Of a stretch of 64,000 nucleotides of DNA, positions 15,544-24,441 are shown piece after piece. The number at the start of each line of letters is the position of its first letter. Position 1 is the first letter of the stretch. The notes beneath the pieces were generated by a model. That model searched no databases. It saw only the letters and a list, made by a program, of their open reading frames with translations, and was not told the DNA's origin. Source of the DNA: Trichococcus patagoniensis (lineage in GTDB: Bacteria > Bacillota > Bacilli > Lactobacillales > Aerococcaceae); the NCBI RefSeq assembly GCF_003051085.1, contig NZ_QAOM01000002.1, positions 62,001 to 126,000 of the forward strand. Reading direction: 5' to 3'. The position numbers and the translations under genes are program-made.

Positions 15544-17863
15544 GGATGCTTATGAAAATAATTTGAAGCACATACATGTGGAGATACCAATCGACAAATT
15601 TACGTGTGTAACCGGCGTATCCGGATGTGGAAAATCATCCCTGATTTATGACACTTTGTACGCTGAAAGCCAAAGAGAATTATTGGAAAATCTGTCGGGA
15701 AATATGTTTACACAAAAGATAATGAATAAGGCACATGTCGGCTCTATTGAAAATTTAAGACCAGCGTTAAATGTGTCTCAAAATTATTATAATTCAAATC
15801 CACGTTCTACTATAGGCACACTATCGGACAGCTCACATTATCTCAGAACATTATTTGCATTGATCACAAATTTTAGCGAGGGCTTGACGCTAAAGGAAAG
15901 CTTTTTTTCTTCAAACGATCCGAATAGCTGTTGTGAAAAATGCAAAGGTCTTGGTGAAGAGTATGTAGTTTCGCTGGATAGTTTGATACCGGATGAGGAA
16001 AAAACTTTACGTAATGGTGCAATTTCATATTTTAAGGGAAAAGATACTTCGCAAGAATATCAGACGCTGGTTGTTCTCTGTGCTGTGCACAACATCGATC
16101 TGGATAAAAGGGTGCGTGATTTATCAGATGAAGAAAAAGAAATACTTTTATATAGAGACAACAGCGAAAGTATTCAGCTGAAATTCAAAACCCCAAAAGG
16201 CAGGACTAAGCATAAAAGTGTTGAAGTTAAGGGGGCAATGAGAGAACTACAGGATAAGTTGAAGGATATCGACACCCCATCTGTATTCGCAAGTATTTCA
16301 AAGTACTTAATAAAACAAGTATGCTCAGCCTGCAAAGGATCAAAACTAAAAGAAACGGTATTGGCGTATTCCATTTGTAATGAGAATATATCAAATGTGG
16401 AAAATATGCCGTTATTTGAATTAGATGAATGGACAGGAAAGGTAAAATATACATATGCGCAAAGTAACATTCATGAGCAAGTAGATCAATTATTGAATCA
16501 ACTCTTAGTACGAACACATAATATGATTGCGCTGGATGTTGGCTATTTGAGTTTGAATCGTAGTATACCGTCCCTCTCTGGAGGAGAAGTACAACGTGTC
16601 AGGATATGCAAACAATTAAACTGTGCATTATCGGGGCTAGTCTATATATTGGATGAACCATGCAAAGGATTACATCCGAGAAATATAATCAGCATTATTG
16701 ATGCAACCAAAAATCTTGTAGCAAAGGGAAACACTGTGATTGCAATCGAACATAATGGGAAATACATCTCTGAAGCAGATAAGGTGATTGAACTTGGTCC
16801 TGTTGGCGGACCAGAAGGCGGGTATGTTATCAATGAGGATGTAAATCAAGTAAGCAAAGAATCAGAAATGGTTTATGAATTTAAAGAAAAGAAAGTGCCA
16901 AGGAATTGGATGCGGTTTGAAAACATCAATTTCCGAAACATTATAAATCAAGATGTTGAAGTTCCGTTGGAAAGGATCACCTGCATTACAGGGGTATCCG
17001 GCTCGGGAAAAAGCACACTGGTATCTGTGATTGAAAACTGTGTTGCAAGTGGAAAAGCTATCAAGTGTAAGAATTATAGTAATCCTACAAAAATTAAAAA
17101 CGTTGATTTTGTAAATCAAAAACCCATCGGGAAAACATCTCGTTCTACAGTTGCTTCCTATTTAGATGTGTTTGATAATATCAGACAATTATTCTCACAA
17201 ACAGAATATGCCCGAATCAATGGATTTACTGCATCAGATTTTAGTCTGAATGTACCTGGTGGGAGATGTGAAAGTTGTCAGGGTACAGGTTTCCAGAAAA
17301 TTGAATTGAATTACCTACCAGATTCATACATCGAATGCACAGAATGTAGTGGAAGAAGATATCATGATGATCTATTATTGGTTAAATATAAAAATAAAAC
17401 CATCAACGATATTTTGAACGCACCGATAAGTGAATTGTTTGGAATTTTTGATGGCGTAATACCTATATATTCAAAATTAAAATGTGTGGATGATATAGGG
17501 TTAGGATATATTTCATTAGGGCAAATGTCGATGCAACTGTCGGGAGGAGAGGCGCAACGAATCAAACTTGCAAAATCATTGGGTGCTCCGACAAAAAGCA
17601 GGAAAATATATATCCTTGATGAACCAACATCAGGACTTCACTTCCAGGATATCGAACTACTTGAGAAAGTTGTGTTGAAGTTGGAAGCACAGGGTGAAAC
17701 CATTATAATCATTGAACACAATATGGATTTCATTGCAAAAATATCAGATTATTTGTTGGATTTTGGGATTGAATCCGGCGATTTAGGAGGTAAAATTGTA
17801 GCAAATGGATTACCAGAAAATGTCTTTAAAAATCCTCAGTCATCTTGGTATGGGCTCGTTTAG
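15506..17863 (+). CDS. UvrA-like ABC ATPase (UvrA paralogue)
   Basis: 785 aa; GTG at 15506 with AAGGAGG 7 nt upstream, overlapping the preceding gene by 38 nt. Two ABC modules: Walker A GVSGCGKSS (37-45) and GVSGSGKST (496-504), signature LSGGE near 358 and 678, EP(C/T)xGLH motifs. Zinc-finger Cys pairs (CEKCKG, CSACKG, CESCQG, CTECSG) as in UvrA. At 785 aa it is ~150 shorter than repair UvrA, suggesting loss of insertion domains such as the UvrB-binding region. UvrA paralogues of this sort act in self-resistance to DNA-binding antibiotics; here it closes the operon, so immunity to, or release of, the modified peptide is possible. Confidence 0.86.
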   Translation: MSGAVMKDNIIIRDAYENNLKHIHVEIPIDKFTCVTGVSGCGKSSLIYDTLYAESQRELLENLSGNMFTQKIMNKAHVGSIENLRPALNVSQNYYNSNPRSTIGTLSDSSHYLRTLFALITNFSEGLTLKESFFSSNDPNSCCEKCKGLGEEYVVSLDSLIPDEEKTLRNGAISYFKGKDTSQEYQTLVVLCAVHNIDLDKRVRDLSDEEKEILLYRDNSESIQLKFKTPKGRTKHKSVEVKGAMRELQDKLKDIDTPSVFASISKYLIKQVCSACKGSKLKETVLAYSICNENISNVENMPLFELDEWTGKVKYTYAQSNIHEQVDQLLNQLLVRTHNMIALDVGYLSLNRSIPSLSGGEVQRVRICKQLNCALSGLVYILDEPCKGLHPRNIISIIDATKNLVAKGNTVIAIEHNGKYISEADKVIELGPVGGPEGGYVINEDVNQVSKESEMVYEFKEKKVPRNWMRFENINFRNIINQDVEVPLERITCITGVSGSGKSTLVSVIENCVASGKAIKCKNYSNPTKIKNVDFVNQKPIGKTSRSTVASYLDVFDNIRQLFSQTEYARINGFTASDFSLNVPGGRCESCQGTGFQKIELNYLPDSYIECTECSGRRYHDDLLLVKYKNKTINDILNAPISELFGIFDGVIPIYSKLKCVDDIGLGYISLGQMSMQLSGGEAQRIKLAKSLGAPTKSRKIYILDEPTSGLHFQDIELLEKVVLKLEAQGETIIIIEHNMDFIAKISDYLLDFGIESGDLGGKIVANGLPENVFKNPQSSWYGLV

Positions 17864-17900
17864 GATTTTTGTTCAGTAGAAAATCCCTTTTCTTCGAATA

Positions 17901-18034
17901 CTAGTGTAGTGTTTCATTGGTATGTAGAGTAATTCGTATTTCTTATTGCTCTTGGAAGTAGCTTGTAAGTATAGATTTAGGATAATCATAATTACTGATG
18001 AATTACCTTATTTTTCAACAATACACTACACTAG
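17901..18034. repeat. Inverted repeat flanking an intergenic segment
   Basis: A perfect 12-bp inverted repeat, CTAGTGTAGTGT (17901-17912) and ACACTACACTAG (18023-18034), bounds 110 bp of AT-rich sequence after the UvrA-like gene. It could mark the end of the operon's island, a miniature element, or a long-range hairpin. The remaining intergenic sequence up to 18241 shows no gene. Confidence 0.5.
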
Positions 18035-18241
18035 AGTTTATTTAACTTAAGTCAGTTATCAATAAGAGACTTAGAGTATTATAGGAGGGAAAAAAGGCAA
18101 CTCTGCTTAAATAATACCAAAATGATTATCTGAACTCATAGTGTATTACTGAAGTAAAAAGTTATTGCTATTTTATTACGTGAATGACTGGATACATAAC
18201 TTATTTTGAAGACAAAAGAAGTCATCAGAGGAGAAAATTTT

Positions 18242-19459
18242 ATGAGAATGCAAAAAACCAGTGAATTTCATTTCGATTCTTTTATCGATGTTGAGAGACA
18301 GTATTTTGAAAATGAAGCAGATAAAAGGATTACCGAGAAAGTAAGTAATGAAAAAAAAATAATTGACCAATTGAAAACGGCTTTTATTAATCAGTGTATT
18401 GTAAGTACACACAAACCTTCAATGGAAGTAATGATCAAGGAATTACAAAAAACAAGAGGTTTTCTACAAGATGAAACACTTAATCAATATTATGGCGTAA
18501 AAGAAAAATATTTAATTAGAAAAAATGCAAAGATCAACATTATTAATTCTGTTGAAGATGCTATCACTCTTTTTAGTAATAGTACTCTATCTGAATCAGA
18601 CGATGAAAAAGAAAGAAGTTATTTTTTTAGAGGGCATGAGAATCTAAATTTCAAGTCTATTCCCTCAATAATGAGATCAGAAAAATATTATAAAAACGAA
18701 AATGACCTTTATTCAGAGCTCCAGACTGTTAGTTCAAAAAAATTCAATAATTTGAAGAAACACCTGGAAATATTGACAGAAATGCAGCATTTTAGTTTAC
18801 CTACGAGATTGTTGGATATTAGTTCCAACGTATTATCTGCTTTATTTTTTTCTACAACTATTACGGATCAAAACTCACGATATGTAGATGGGGAAGTAAT
18901 CGTTTTTTCGGCGCAAAAAAATGCAGTTAAGAAATTTTCAAGTGATACCGTTGAAATTCAGAGTTCTTTAGCCTTTTTACCATACAATTTAAAAAAAGAA
19001 ATTCATACTTGTGCAAAAAAAATATATCATTTAGAAAAAAAAGAGAGGGTAGATAAATTTAATGAACTTGATAGTGTAAAGAAACTAATACACGAAGCAA
19101 GAAAATCAGGAGTATTTTTTTCAGATGTTTTAGATCCTCGTGATCTTTTTGAGTTTAAGATATGCTTACCTTTGAAAAATAATGATCGTATTATGAATCA
19201 GTCAGGAGCGTTTATTAGTTATGGATTTACAAATAAGACATCGTTTCATGAAAAGATAAATAATGAGCAATCGAGCTACCTAAAGCGTATGAATCTTAAA
19301 TTTGCGTACAAAATTGATAAAGAGGTAGTTAGATATATAGTTCCTTGTTCTTCAAAGGGAAAGATTCGTGAACAATTAGAAGAACTTGGAATTAATCAAG
19401 GAAATATATACCCAGATTTAGAAAAAAGAGCAGCCTATATAAAAGAAAAGTACAGATAA
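18242..19459 (+). CDS. FRG-domain protein
   Basis: 405 aa from ATG 18242, 8 nt after AGAGGAG; the frame is open further upstream but lacks a better start. The FRG domain lies at ~residues 125-215: YFFRGHENLNFKSIPSIMR gives the FRG signature, and MQHFSLPTRLLDISSNVLSA corresponds to the conserved LQHxGLPTRLLD segment. FRG domains occur in accessory and phage-defence regions; their biochemical role is not settled. Lys/Asn-rich and AT-rich, unlike the flanking repeats. N-terminal ~120 residues are helical and unrecognised. Stand-alone gene next to the peptide-modification operon. Confidence 0.78.
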   Translation: MRMQKTSEFHFDSFIDVERQYFENEADKRITEKVSNEKKIIDQLKTAFINQCIVSTHKPSMEVMIKELQKTRGFLQDETLNQYYGVKEKYLIRKNAKINIINSVEDAITLFSNSTLSESDDEKERSYFFRGHENLNFKSIPSIMRSEKYYKNENDLYSELQTVSSKKFNNLKKHLEILTEMQHFSLPTRLLDISSNVLSALFFSTTITDQNSRYVDGEVIVFSAQKNAVKKFSSDTVEIQSSLAFLPYNLKKEIHTCAKKIYHLEKKERVDKFNELDSVKKLIHEARKSGVFFSDVLDPRDLFEFKICLPLKNNDRIMNQSGAFISYGFTNKTSFHEKINNEQSSYLKRMNLKFAYKIDKEVVRYIVPCSSKGKIREQLEELGINQGNIYPDLEKRAAYIKEKYR

Positions 19460-19489
19460 GTAAATACGTTTGAAGCTCTTTCTATTAAC

Positions 19490-20080
19490 GCCGTGGTCTA
19501 AGGTGATGATTTTTTTTAATCTCCTCCTCCGGCAGAGCAGCCCCTTACAGTAGGAACTCCCTTGCCGGAGAAGGGAGTTGTGCCAGCGATCTCAGTTCCG
19601 GCGAGAGAATGTTCGCCGGAGGACGTTATATTTCGGGCGGCCGAACTCCGGCGAAGCCGCTGAGGTCGTAGGTGATGATTTTTTGGGATGTCCTCCTCCG
19701 GCAGAGCACCCCCTTACAGGAGGAAATCTCTCACCGGAGAAGCGTACTGTGCCAGCTATCTCAGTTCCGGCAAGAGAATGCTAGCCGGAGGACAACTATT
19801 TTCCGGTGGCCGAACTCCGGCGAAGCCGCGGTGGTCGGAGGTGATGATCTTTTGGGATGTTTTCCTCCGGCAGAGCAACCCTTTACAGGAGGAAATCCCT
19901 TGCCGGAGAAGGGAGTGTGCCAGCGATCTCAGTTCCGGCGAGCGAATGTTCGCCGGAGGACTTTGCATTGCGCGAGTGCTGTACTCCGGCGAAGCCGCCG
20001 TGGTCGGAGGTGATAGTCTTTTGGGATCTTGTCCTCCGGCAGAGCAGCCCCTTACCGGATGAAATCGTCAGCTTGCTAAC
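19490..20080 (+). repeat. Tandem array of the GC-rich stem-loop repeat, exact 169-bp period
   Basis: The module GGCAGAGCA recurs at 19531, 19700, 19869 and 20038, exactly 169 bp apart. Each unit holds CTCCGGCAGAGCA...CGGAG, TTCCGGCGAGAGAATG...GCCGGAG and CTCCGGCGAAGCCG hairpins, then GGTGATGATTTTTTGGGATG-type tails. No coding features; long open frames here are GC artefacts. Confidence 0.92.
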
Positions 20081-20148
20081 TTCATTTGAGCAATCTGTCC
20101 GGCAATGGTATTCTTAGTTGTATAAAGTGAGGACGAAGGAGAAAAAAG

Positions 20149-21126
20149 ATGGCTTCAATCAAAGATGTTGCAAAACTAGCTCAGGTATCTGTGGGAAGTG
20201 TTTCGAAATATTTGAACGGCGGCAAATTAAAAGAAAAAACGACGATAGCGATTGAACAAGCGATCAAGGATTTGAACTATGAAAAAAATACGTATGCGAC
20301 TGGATTAAGGACGAACCGAACACATACGATCGCTTTAATTATTCCAACTATTTGGCATCCTTTTTTTAGTGAATTAGCTTTTTATATTGAAGCTGAGTTG
20401 CGGAATTATCAATCCAAATTAATTTTGTGCAATACACAAAACAATTATGAGAATGAGGTCGCATATATCTCGATGGCTCGTCAAAACAAGGTTGATGGCT
20501 TGATTGCATTAACGTACAGCAATGTGGATGAGTATATTTCTAGTGAGATGCCGATTGTCAGCATTGACCGTTATTTTTCCGAGAAGATTCCAACAATCAT
20601 GAGTGATAATTTTGCTGGGGGAGGACTGGCAGCTGAAAAGTTGATCCAAGCAGGCGCAAAGAAATTGGCGTTTATAGGATATGGTTCTATTTATGATAAT
20701 TCAACCAGAGATCGTTATCGGGGATTTCAAGCGTATTGTCAGACGCATGGCATTGAATCGGAGATCATTTATTATGAAGGTCGCCACCACGAATTTAATG
20801 AAAAATTGCCTGAACTCGTGCAACAGATTATTATAAATAAAGCGGTCAATGGCATTTTTGTGGTAAATGATGAACAGGCCTATGAAGTGTTGGAGCTATT
20901 GCAGAAAAATAAGGTTCGGGTGCCTGAAGATGTCCAAGTGATTGGATTTGATGGCAGTCAACAATCCACTAATATACCCTCCAGTCTTTCCAGTATCCGC
21001 CAACCGATTCCTGCGATTGCAGCCGCGGCAGTGAAGTGTTTGATCAATGTTATCGAGAAAAAAGAAGCACCACTAAAAACCATTTTACCGGTAACTTATC
21101 ATCCGGGTGCAACCACTAAGGAGTAA
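20149..21126 (+). CDS. scrR: LacI-family regulator of the sucrose operon
   Basis: 325 aa; GAAGGAG ribosome binding site. N-terminal LacI helix-turn-helix (IKDVAKLAQVSVGSVSKYLN; Gly-Ser where Thr-Thr is usual), hinge, then a periplasmic-binding-protein-like effector domain (HTIALIIPTIWHPFF, GLIALTY, FIGYGSIYDNSTRDRYRGF, DVQVIGFDGSQQS). It lies directly upstream of scrA-scrB-scrK and faces the same way. The palindrome TGAAACGTTTCA over the scrA start site is a typical LacI-family operator, so this protein likely represses scrABK until sucrose enters. Sucrose specificity is inferred from the neighbours. Confidence 0.88.
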   Translation: MASIKDVAKLAQVSVGSVSKYLNGGKLKEKTTIAIEQAIKDLNYEKNTYATGLRTNRTHTIALIIPTIWHPFFSELAFYIEAELRNYQSKLILCNTQNNYENEVAYISMARQNKVDGLIALTYSNVDEYISSEMPIVSIDRYFSEKIPTIMSDNFAGGGLAAEKLIQAGAKKLAFIGYGSIYDNSTRDRYRGFQAYCQTHGIESEIIYYEGRHHEFNEKLPELVQQIIINKAVNGIFVVNDEQAYEVLELLQKNKVRVPEDVQVIGFDGSQQSTNIPSSLSSIRQPIPAIAAAAVKCLINVIEKKEAPLKTILPVTYHPGATTKE

Positions 21127-21266
21127 AGCATTTGCTCACATATAGGAATTTATAAAATTTTCCTGAGTGAAAAGTGCATCACCGTAGGTGTTTCACAAGT
21201 TTGCAAAATGTTTCATGCATCTAAAATGATGTCCAGCTTCACGGGTTAGCCCTTCGGAAATTAGAT

Positions 21267-21310
21267 AAATCTGTCCTATTGCGCTCTTCGATGCTCAGTC
21301 GGACAGATTT
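21267..21310 (+). terminator. Hairpin after scrR
   Basis: Arms AAATCTGTCC / GGACAGATTT, 24-nt loop, followed by CCTAAATTTC rather than a T-run. It may end scrR or be part of the scrA leader. The rest of 21127-21392 shows no gene. Confidence 0.4.
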
Positions 21311-21392
21311 CCTAAATTTCTCTCAGGCCTGAACGAACCCGTTCCGCTTTTCTTCCGCATTGACTTCAGGCTGCAATCCTTCTGGGAAAGGG

Positions 21393-21443
21393 TTGACAAC
21401 TTGAAGTTATATGTTTATATTAAAAATGAAACGTTTCATTTTT
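21393..21443 (+). promoter_or_regulatory. scrA promoter with LacI-type operator
   Basis: TTGACA (21393-21398), 17-bp spacer, TATATT (21416-21421), then a perfect 22-bp palindrome centred on TGAAACGTTTCA (21422-21443) covering the expected transcription start. Occupied by ScrR it would block initiation; a CcpA-like protein could also recognise it. Confidence 0.88.
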
Positions 21444-21462
21444 AAAAATACGGAGGTGCATC

Positions 21463-22905
21463 ATGAGTAAGTTAGACATAAAACAACTGACAAAACAAAT
21501 CATTGATGGAGTCGGTGGAGAAGAAAATATTGTTTCAGCTGCCCATTGTTCGACGCGATTAAGGATCGTTTTGAAAGATGACAGTCTGATAGAGACAGAT
21601 ATCGTCGCTGAAATTGACGGGGTGAAAGGCTCTTTCAACAACGGTGGACAGTTCCAGATTATTTTGGGTACGGGACTGGTGAATCAAGTCTATCAGGAGT
21701 TTTTGGTTCAAACTGATTTATCTGAAGTAGGCAAGGAAGAATTGAAAGAGATTGCATCATCCAAGTTAAATATTGCGCAACGTATACTGAAGGCGTTGGC
21801 GGATGTGTTTGTGCCGATTTTGCCGGCCTTGGTAGCTTCAGGTTTATTAATGGGTTTGAATAACTTATTAACAGCTGAAGGCTTGTTTGTTTCTGGCGAA
21901 ACGGTGATTGGAGCGTATCCACAGTTTGCGGATTTAGCGGAAATGATCAATATTTTTGCGAATACTGCTTTTGTATTTTTACCGATTTTGATTGGTTTTT
22001 ATGCAGCCAAGATTTTTGGCGGGACACCTGTTTTAGGTGCTGTTATCGGAGCAATCATGATTCACCCGGATTTATTAAATGGCTACAGCTACGGACAAGC
22101 AGTGTTGGATAATACTGTGCCGGTTTGGAATGTTTTTGGTTTTGAAATCGCTAAAGTCGGCTATCAAGGTACGGTTTTGCCGGTTATCGGCGCTGCCTTT
22201 GTGTTGGCTAAAACGGAAAAAGTATTGCGCAAATTTATCCCAATGATGTTAGATAACATTATTACACCATTATTGGCTGTTTTGTTTACAGCCAGCTTCA
22301 CCTTTATAGCGATTGGACCGGTTATGCGCGTGGTCGGCGATTGGATGACGAACGGCGTGATGTGGTTATTTTTTGAATTAGGACCTATAGGTGGCGCCAT
22401 CTATGGTGTTGTTTATCCATTACTCGTTATTACGGGCATGCACCATAGTTTGGTTACCTCGGAAATGCAAATCTTAGCGAATATCGAAACGCTTGGAGGA
22501 TCGCCTACTTTTGCAGTAGTCGCTGCTTCAAACGTAGCGCAAGGTGCCGCGGCACTGGCAGTTTTTTACCTGTTCAAAAAAGATGTCAAAATGAAAGCTA
22601 TTGCTTCAGCAGCCGGAATATCTGCTTTATTGGGGATTACGGAACCTGCTGTCTTCGGGGTTAATTTAAAACTGAAATACCCATTTGTTGCAGCATTGAT
22701 AGGCTCCGCAGCTGGAGCAGCTTATGCTACTTGGAGGGAAGTTCTTTCTGTATCTCAAGGGCCTGCAGGGTTACCGGGAGTGATCGTCATTCGACCGCAA
22801 TCAATGGTTCAATACATGGTTGCGTTGGGCATTGCCTTCGTCGTAACCTTTGTTGTTACGATCCTGTTCGCTAAGATGAGTCAAGGAAAAAGCAAGTTAA
22901 ATTAA
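21463..22905 (+). CDS. scrA: Sucrose-specific PTS enzyme IIBC
   Basis: 480 aa; GGAGGTG ribosome binding site. Residues ~1-80 are a glucose/sucrose-type IIB domain with the phosphocysteine in SAAHCSTRLRI. The rest is a multi-span IIC domain (FVPILPALVASGLLMG, GFYAAKIFGGTPVLGA, GMHHSL, GITEPAVFGVNL). It imports and phosphorylates sucrose to sucrose 6-phosphate. There is no fused IIA domain, unlike many lactic acid bacteria, so a IIA from another locus must supply phosphate. First gene of the scrA-scrB-scrK operon. Trehalose or another beta-glucoside/fructoside is less likely given the GH32 gene. Confidence 0.9.
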   Translation: MSKLDIKQLTKQIIDGVGGEENIVSAAHCSTRLRIVLKDDSLIETDIVAEIDGVKGSFNNGGQFQIILGTGLVNQVYQEFLVQTDLSEVGKEELKEIASSKLNIAQRILKALADVFVPILPALVASGLLMGLNNLLTAEGLFVSGETVIGAYPQFADLAEMINIFANTAFVFLPILIGFYAAKIFGGTPVLGAVIGAIMIHPDLLNGYSYGQAVLDNTVPVWNVFGFEIAKVGYQGTVLPVIGAAFVLAKTEKVLRKFIPMMLDNIITPLLAVLFTASFTFIAIGPVMRVVGDWMTNGVMWLFFELGPIGGAIYGVVYPLLVITGMHHSLVTSEMQILANIETLGGSPTFAVVAASNVAQGAAALAVFYLFKKDVKMKAIASAAGISALLGITEPAVFGVNLKLKYPFVAALIGSAAGAAYATWREVLSVSQGPAGLPGVIVIRPQSMVQYMVALGIAFVVTFVVTILFAKMSQGKSKLN

Positions 22906-24425
22906 TGGTATCAGAGAAAAGAGAAGGTGTGTGGGATAGTAAAATGGAATGGACAAGAGAAGAGCGGTATAAAAGAATGGAAGATGTTCCCGAAGCCTAT
23001 ATGTCAGAGCTGACAAAACAAGTCAGTGCGGGTCCTTATCGGCAAAAGTTTCATATTCAACCGAAAACAGGATTATTGAATGATCCGAATGGCTTTAGTT
23101 ATTATAACGGGCAATATCACTTATTTTACCAATGGTTTCCTTTGGGCCCGGTTCATGGTGTGAAATACTGGTATCATGTAGCTTCGGACAATTTGGTTGA
23201 CTGGCAAGATTTAGGCATTGCCATGGAACCGGATACGGCATATGACAGTCATGGCGTTTTCTCAGGGACTGGATTTGTGGAAAACGATCAGCTGCATGTA
23301 TTCTATACAGGTAATACGCGAACGGAAGAGTGGACGCGTATTCCTTACCAGTGTCACGCAATAATGGGGAGCGACAACCAAATCAAGAAAGACGCGGAAC
23401 CGGTGATCAGTGATTCGCCGATAGGCTATACCGATAACTTTCGAGACCCTAAAGTACTTGAACAAGCGGGGCGCTATTATTGTATTATCGGCGCTGAAAC
23501 AAGTGATCATCAAGGCGCGATCGCGTACTACGTTTCCGAGGACTTAAAAGACTGGACGTACCAACAAGCAATAGCGCTAAAAGGGAATGTTGCCTCAGAG
23601 AACCAAGGCTTTATGTGGGAATGTCCGGACTATTTTGAACTAGCTGATCAAGGCGTTTTGCTGTTCTCGCCTCAAGGCATGGAGCCCGAGGGAGATGCCT
23701 ATCATAACATTTATCAGTCTGGTTACCTAGTTGGAGAACCGCTTGATTTTGCTACAGGTGAATTTCAAGTGACAGAGACATTCAACGAATTGGATCGCGG
23801 CTTTGACTTCTATGCGCCGCAAACGATGACTGATCCTCAAGGGCGTCAACTGTTAGTTGGTTGGCTAGGCCTTCCGGGTGTGGATTGTGTCACGGATGCG
23901 TTTGGGTGGGCGCACTGTTTGACGATTCCTCGTGAACTAAGCTTGCAAAACGGACAACTGTATCAACGTCCAGTCCCAGAGCTGGCAGCTTTACGCGGGA
24001 AAGCGGTCGCGAAAGAAATGAAATTGGAAAACGAAGCGTTGTTGGTAACAGACTTTTCAGCTCGAACCTATGAACTGAAAGCAACGTTTAAAGACATAAA
24101 AGGGACACGTGTCGGTTTAGCTTTCCGCAAGGGAGCAGCGGAAGCAACTTCCTTCTATTATGACCTTGCAGCTAAAAAACTAGTGTTTGATCGGAGTCAA
24201 TCCGGAAAATCAGTGACGGATGAATACGGCACAGTCCGTCGATGCGATTTTTCTGAAGAAGAATTAGAGATTCACTTATTTATGGATGAATCTTCAGTGG
24301 AAATTTTTGTGAATGATGGGTTAGAGGTCTTTACAGCGCGTATTTATTCGCAATCAGACCAGAATCAAGTAGAATTTTTCGCAGACGGACAGGCGTCTGT
24401 AACAGCAACACAATGGGAAATTTAG
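22905..24425 (+). CDS. scrB: Sucrose-6-phosphate hydrolase (GH32)
   Basis: 506 aa from ATG 22905 (TAATG overlap with scrA); an internal ATG at 22944 (MEWTREERYKRMED) matches the usual family N-terminus and may be the true start. GH32 motifs: LLNDPNGFSYYNGQYHLFYQ with the catalytic Asp, FRDPKV (transition-state Asp) and WECPDYF (acid/base Glu), then a C-terminal beta-sandwich. It splits sucrose 6-phosphate into glucose 6-phosphate and fructose in the cytoplasm. Confidence 0.94.
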   Translation: MVSEKREGVWDSKMEWTREERYKRMEDVPEAYMSELTKQVSAGPYRQKFHIQPKTGLLNDPNGFSYYNGQYHLFYQWFPLGPVHGVKYWYHVASDNLVDWQDLGIAMEPDTAYDSHGVFSGTGFVENDQLHVFYTGNTRTEEWTRIPYQCHAIMGSDNQIKKDAEPVISDSPIGYTDNFRDPKVLEQAGRYYCIIGAETSDHQGAIAYYVSEDLKDWTYQQAIALKGNVASENQGFMWECPDYFELADQGVLLFSPQGMEPEGDAYHNIYQSGYLVGEPLDFATGEFQVTETFNELDRGFDFYAPQTMTDPQGRQLLVGWLGLPGVDCVTDAFGWAHCLTIPRELSLQNGQLYQRPVPELAALRGKAVAKEMKLENEALLVTDFSARTYELKATFKDIKGTRVGLAFRKGAAEATSFYYDLAAKKLVFDRSQSGKSVTDEYGTVRRCDFSEEELEIHLFMDESSVEIFVNDGLEVFTARIYSQSDQNQVEFFADGQASVTATQWEI

Positions 24426-24441
24426 TGAAGGAGGCACCTTT

